From Botryobacter ruber (GTDB lineage Bacteria > Bacteroidota > Bacteroidia > Cytophagales > Hymenobacteraceae): DNA of 64,000 bases. A program made the position numbers and the translations under genes. The stretch is taken from contig NZ_QCZK02000035.1 in NCBI RefSeq assembly GCF_003347595.2, positions 186,001 through 250,000 of the forward strand, read 5' to 3'. This document shows positions 60,941-64,000 of this stretch, piece by piece. Under the pieces are notes generated by a model. That model made no database searches, was not told where the DNA came from, and saw only the letters and a program-made list of their open reading frames with translations. Positions within the stretch are counted from its first letter, which is position 1, and each line of letters starts with the position of its first letter.

Positions 60941-62542
60941 ATGGCAATGAATGCTTTTTATAAAAAAATAAATATTCTTGGCTTGCTTTTACTCTTGGGA
61001 GTAATCGGTAATGGCAAAGCCCAGGAAAATAAAAAGGTCCTGAAGCCGGTTGAAATAACTATAGATGCTGCTGCCAGAGCACAGGCAATAGATAATTTCG
61101 GCGCGGCAGGCTGCTGGTTTTCAGAAGCTATAGGAAGAAACTGGCCCCAGGAAAAGAAGGAACGGATAGCGGAGCTGCTCTTCAGTAAAGAGACAGATGC
61201 GCAGGGCAATCCGAAAGGCATAGGGCTATCGGCCTGGCGGTTTAACATTGGCGGCGGCACAGCCGAGCAGGGCGACAGCAGCGGCATCAGAAGTGTACAC
61301 CACCGGGTAGAATGCTTTCTGAACCCCGACGGCACCTACGACTGGAGCAAGCAGTCCGGCTACAGGTGGTTTCTGCAAAAAGCAAAAAGCTACGGTGTCG
61401 AAAACCTGATTGCTTTCTCCAATACCCCTCCGGTTCAATTTACACAAAACGGCCTGGGTTTTAAAACAACTAAAGATTTCAGGTCTAACCTTCGGCCCGA
61501 TAAATACGAGGCTTATGCCGATTTCCTGACAGAGGTAATAAAACACTTTGATGAAACAGGCATACACTTTAATTACATCAGCCCTGTAAATGAACCGCAA
61601 TGGGACTGGACCGGAAAGTTTGGGGAAGCCAAGCAGGAGGGCACTCCCTGGCAGAATGAGGAAATTTACAAGGTAATAACTGCCCTGGACAAGTCGCTGG
61701 AGCAAAAGCAATTAAAGTCCCGGATTCTCACAACGGAGGCCGCTACACTTAAACACCTCTACGGCGATACAGGCGCTGCTTCGCGGCAGGTGCAGGCGTT
61801 GTACGATGCCGGCAGCAAGCTCTACCTGGGTAACCTGAAGCATGTTCCTAAACTAGTGGCAGGGCACAGCTACTTTACAGACGCAGGAGACAGTGCCATT
61901 ATTGCCACGCGGAAGCAGCTGGCCGAAACGGTGCAGCAGCATGGCATTAAGTTCTGGCAATCTGAGTATTCGATGTTAGGCGATGGCTTCCGGGAGCGAG
62001 CCAGGGGCAGGCGGAGTGCTATGGATTGCGGGCTGTTCCTTGCAAAACTCATCCACCAGGACCTGACGGCAGGCAATGCCGCTGCCTGGCAGTTCTGGAA
62101 TGCCTACGAGCCGGGCAGGGCTGAATCTGATACCCGTTACTACCTGATTGCGCTTCAGCCTAATAAAGATTTTACGGATGGGGATTTTGCCGCGACTAAA
62201 AACCTTTGGGCATTGGGCCATTACAGTTTGTTTGTCCGCCCCGGAATGCACCGCCTCCACATCCGGCGAAGCGACAACCTGGGTGCTGAGGAAGCAGCAC
62301 AAAAGCTGATGGTTTCGGCCTTTGCAGATGGCAATGGAAAAACAGTTGTGGTAGCCATCAATTACCAGGCGCAGGAGCAGCAACTGAAGCTGAATGGCCA
62401 GGGTTTTAGCAAAGCAAAGACTTTCAGCAGCTACGTTACCACTGCCGCACCCGACGAAAACCTGAAGGCACAGCCTGTACAGATAATAAAGGATGGCATT
62501 CGGCTTCCGCCACGGTCTGTTACGACAGTTGTTGTGAATTAA
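60941..62542 (+). CDS. GH30-like hydrolase, possible endo-beta-1,6-galactanase
   Basis: A 533-residue exported enzyme with signal peptide (to about residue 28), a clan GH-A TIM barrel and a C-terminal beta-sandwich. The N-terminal block IDNFGAAGCWFSEAIG, acid/base Glu218 in SPVNEPQWDW and nucleophile Glu342 in FWQSEYSM fit family 30. The overall pattern resembles the beta-1,6-galactanase branch more than glucocerebrosidases or xylanases, but this subgroup call is tentative. The start could be ATG 60941 or 60947. With the exported mutarotase it argues for a galactan component in the substrate. Confidence 0.88.
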   Translation: MAMNAFYKKINILGLLLLLGVIGNGKAQENKKVLKPVEITIDAAARAQAIDNFGAAGCWFSEAIGRNWPQEKKERIAELLFSKETDAQGNPKGIGLSAWRFNIGGGTAEQGDSSGIRSVHHRVECFLNPDGTYDWSKQSGYRWFLQKAKSYGVENLIAFSNTPPVQFTQNGLGFKTTKDFRSNLRPDKYEAYADFLTEVIKHFDETGIHFNYISPVNEPQWDWTGKFGEAKQEGTPWQNEEIYKVITALDKSLEQKQLKSRILTTEAATLKHLYGDTGAASRQVQALYDAGSKLYLGNLKHVPKLVAGHSYFTDAGDSAIIATRKQLAETVQQHGIKFWQSEYSMLGDGFRERARGRRSAMDCGLFLAKLIHQDLTAGNAAAWQFWNAYEPGRAESDTRYYLIALQPNKDFTDGDFAATKNLWALGHYSLFVRPGMHRLHIRRSDNLGAEEAAQKLMVSAFADGNGKTVVVAINYQAQEQQLKLNGQGFSKAKTFSSYVTTAAPDENLKAQPVQIIKDGIRLPPRSVTTVVVN

Positions 62543-62629
62543 ACGGGCTTCAGCAACCTACACCGGCGGGAAGCGCCTGTTTAAAAGCTTTGGCTCTGTA
62601 TGTATGAAGTATTTTAAGTTTTAAAGAAC

Positions 62630-63694
62630 ATGAAAAATAATTTTTTCAAAGTAAAAACGAACGTAAGTACGGCAATCAGCTTGTTGTCGGGTATCCTGCT
62701 TACTGGTTGTGCACCGCAGGCTGCCCGAAGTGTTGCAACAGAAGAGCAGCAGGTAACCACACCAGTTACGGACCCTGCCAAAAAACCAGGCAATCCTATC
62801 ATCTGGGATAAATACACAGCTGACCCGGCGGCGCTGGTTTATAAAGACACCGTGTACCTATATGCGGGGCACGATGAAGGCCGTGATTTTTACCATATGA
62901 ATGAGTGGCTGGTGTATTCTTCTACCGACATGGTAAACTGGAAGGAGCACCCGGTACCCTTAACGGCTAAAACTTTTGCCTGGGCAAAAGGCGATGCCTG
63001 GGCTTCGCAGGTGATTGAGCGAAACGGTAAGTTTTACTGGTTTGCCACCGTGGAACACGGTTCTATTCACGGGAAATCAATTGGTGTAGCAGTGGCAGAC
63101 AAACCTACAGGTCCTTTTAAAGATGCTATTGGCAAAGCCTTAATAACGAACGATATGACCAAAGATACCCAAATACACTGGGACGATATCGACCCTTCTG
63201 TTATTATTGATGATGACGGGCAGGCCTACATGTTCTGGGGAAACACGGTGCCTTATTATGTGAAGTTAAAAGAGAACATGATTGAGATGGACGGTCCTTT
63301 CAAAAAGATTGAAGGGCTCCCCAATTACACAGAAGCCCCCTGGATACACAAGCGAAATGGCTGGTATTACCTGTCGTATGCCTACCAGTTCCCCGAAAAA
63401 ATTGCCTATGCCATGAGCCGCAGCATCCACGGCCCCTGGGAGTTTAAGGGAATCCTGAACGAAATAGCAGGTAACTCCAACACAAATCACCAGTCCATTA
63501 TCGATTATAAAGGCAAGTCCTACTTCATCTACCACAACGGCGGCATTCCGACAGGCGGTGGTAGTTACAGGCGCTCCGTTTGCATCGATTACCTCTATTA
63601 TAACCCCGATGGCAGCATGAAACGTGTCCTGATGACGTCAGAAGGGGTGCAGCCTGCTACTGATGCCAGGCCTATGAAAGTGTCGCGCAAATAA
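62630..63694 (+). CDS. Glycoside hydrolase family 43-like lipoprotein
   Basis: A 354-residue enzyme with lipoprotein signal (LLTGC). GH43 residues: Asp65 in YTADPAALV, Asp188 in DIDPSVII and Glu235 in YTEAPWIH. Family members with this DPSVIIDDDGQAY and TEAPW pattern include arabinoxylan- or xylan-active enzymes. It follows GH30 by 87 bp, probably in one transcript. The next gene encodes L-rhamnose mutarotase. Confidence 0.88.
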   Translation: MKNNFFKVKTNVSTAISLLSGILLTGCAPQAARSVATEEQQVTTPVTDPAKKPGNPIIWDKYTADPAALVYKDTVYLYAGHDEGRDFYHMNEWLVYSSTDMVNWKEHPVPLTAKTFAWAKGDAWASQVIERNGKFYWFATVEHGSIHGKSIGVAVADKPTGPFKDAIGKALITNDMTKDTQIHWDDIDPSVIIDDDGQAYMFWGNTVPYYVKLKENMIEMDGPFKKIEGLPNYTEAPWIHKRNGWYYLSYAYQFPEKIAYAMSRSIHGPWEFKGILNEIAGNSNTNHQSIIDYKGKSYFIYHNGGIPTGGGSYRRSVCIDYLYYNPDGSMKRVLMTSEGVQPATDARPMKVSRK

Positions 63695-63728
63695 AATAGT
63701 AGTAGACGGAGGTGATCTCAGTCAAACA

Positions 63729-63757
63729 GAGCAGCAGTGGCTATGGTGGCAGGTGCG
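63729..63757 (+). repeat. Dispersed intergenic repeat, copy 19
   Basis: Reads GAGCAGCAGTGGCTATGG then TGGCAGGTGCG, 34 bp after the GH43 stop. Confidence 0.75.
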
Positions 63758-63871
63758 ATTGTTCATCAACCGGATGAGTTCAGATTAATTGCTCTTTTTG
63801 TAAGTAACAGCGTCTGTCTTTAACCAACGAGTGCAGCAGTCATTTCTCCTGGAAATTAGCTTCTTTTACAC

Positions 63872-64000
63872 ATGAATAAATATTGTTTAGCCCTCGACCT
63901 CATCGACGACCCGGACCTGATAGCCGAATACGAACACTGGCACAAAAGCGAAAACAGCTGGCCCGAAATCAGAAAGAGTATTCTCGACAGCGGCATTACG
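63872..64000 (+). CDS. rhaM: L-rhamnose mutarotase, N-terminal part
   Basis: The first 43 codons of a gene cut by the window edge. The translation begins MNKYCLALDLIDDPDLIAEY and continues HWHKSENSWPEIRKS, matching the start of L-rhamnose mutarotase (RhaM/DUF718), which interconverts rhamnose anomers and usually is about 100-110 residues. It signals that the locus continues to the right and that L-rhamnose may be a product, as in ulvan or rhamnogalactan breakdown. Confidence 0.8.
   Translation, partial: MNKYCLALDLIDDPDLIAEYEHWHKSENSWPEIRKSILDSGIT

Noticed and set aside
2705..63757. Dispersed 27-bp repeats as a CRISPR array
   Set aside because: Copies are kilobases apart, in both orientations, without regular spacers or cas genes.

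Overview
The window comes from a Bacteroidota genome, most likely Cytophagales (Hymenobacteraceae/Pontibacter-like). The signs are a PorP/SprF protein next to a PKD-repeat protein with a gliding/type IX C-terminal domain, a hybrid two-component sensor (HTCS), SusC-less TonB-dependent receptors with carboxypeptidase-regulatory-like N-termini, many lipoprotein signals, few Shine-Dalgarno sites, and Bacteroidota-type -7 boxes (TAnnTTTG-like).

Almost all of the 64 kb is a polysaccharide utilization region for a sulfated glycan. I see nine S1-type sulfatases, five GH43-like enzymes, two GH2 enzymes, a GH5-like and a GH30-like hydrolase, an unclassified toroid-type lipoprotein, an SGNH hydrolase, a sialate-O-acetylesterase-like esterase, a secreted aldose 1-epimerase, a NagB/PIG-L fusion and, cut by the right edge, an L-rhamnose mutarotase. 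A GH30 resembling beta-1,6-galactanases, GH43/GH2 enzymes, galactose mutarotase and rhamnose mutarotase together suggest a sulfated galactan or rhamnose-containing algal polysaccharide; the exact substrate is inference. No SusC/SusD pair, polysaccharide lyase or formylglycine-generating enzyme is visible.

Layout: 0.2-10.5 kb, sulfatases, a phosphoesterase, GH43, toroid protein and SGNH hydrolase; 10.9-15.9 kb, a minus-strand type IX secretion pair; 16.5-24.8 kb, GH2, three sulfatases and GH43; 25.4-30.3 kb, a TonB-dependent receptor and an eight-heme/TPR protein; 31.1-38.5 kb, GH2, two sulfatases and a metallophosphoesterase; 38.7-42.8 kb, the HTCS on the minus strand; 43.3-49.4 kb, sulfatase, GH43 and a DUF1800/DUF1501 pair; 49.6-64 kb, esterase, GH5, mutarotase, GH43, second receptor, NagB/PIG-L, GH30, GH43 and rhamnose mutarotase.

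The strongest new signal is a regulatory module found at five promoters (both GH2 genes, the first receptor, the sulfatase next to the HTCS, and the GH5 gene). Each has two GCTACA-type 15-bp half-sites exactly 21 bp apart, with a TAATATTG-like -7 box starting exactly 36 bp after the second half-site. This looks like the operator of an AraC-type activator, and the resident HTCS is the obvious candidate.

A second layer is repetitive. About twenty copies of a roughly 27-bp intergenic repeat lie mostly just after stop codons. There is also a cluster of covarying double hairpins at 36.55-36.80 kb and a 280-bp element with terminal inverted repeats at 30.54-30.82 kb. No tRNA, rRNA, CRISPR array or transposase gene was seen.
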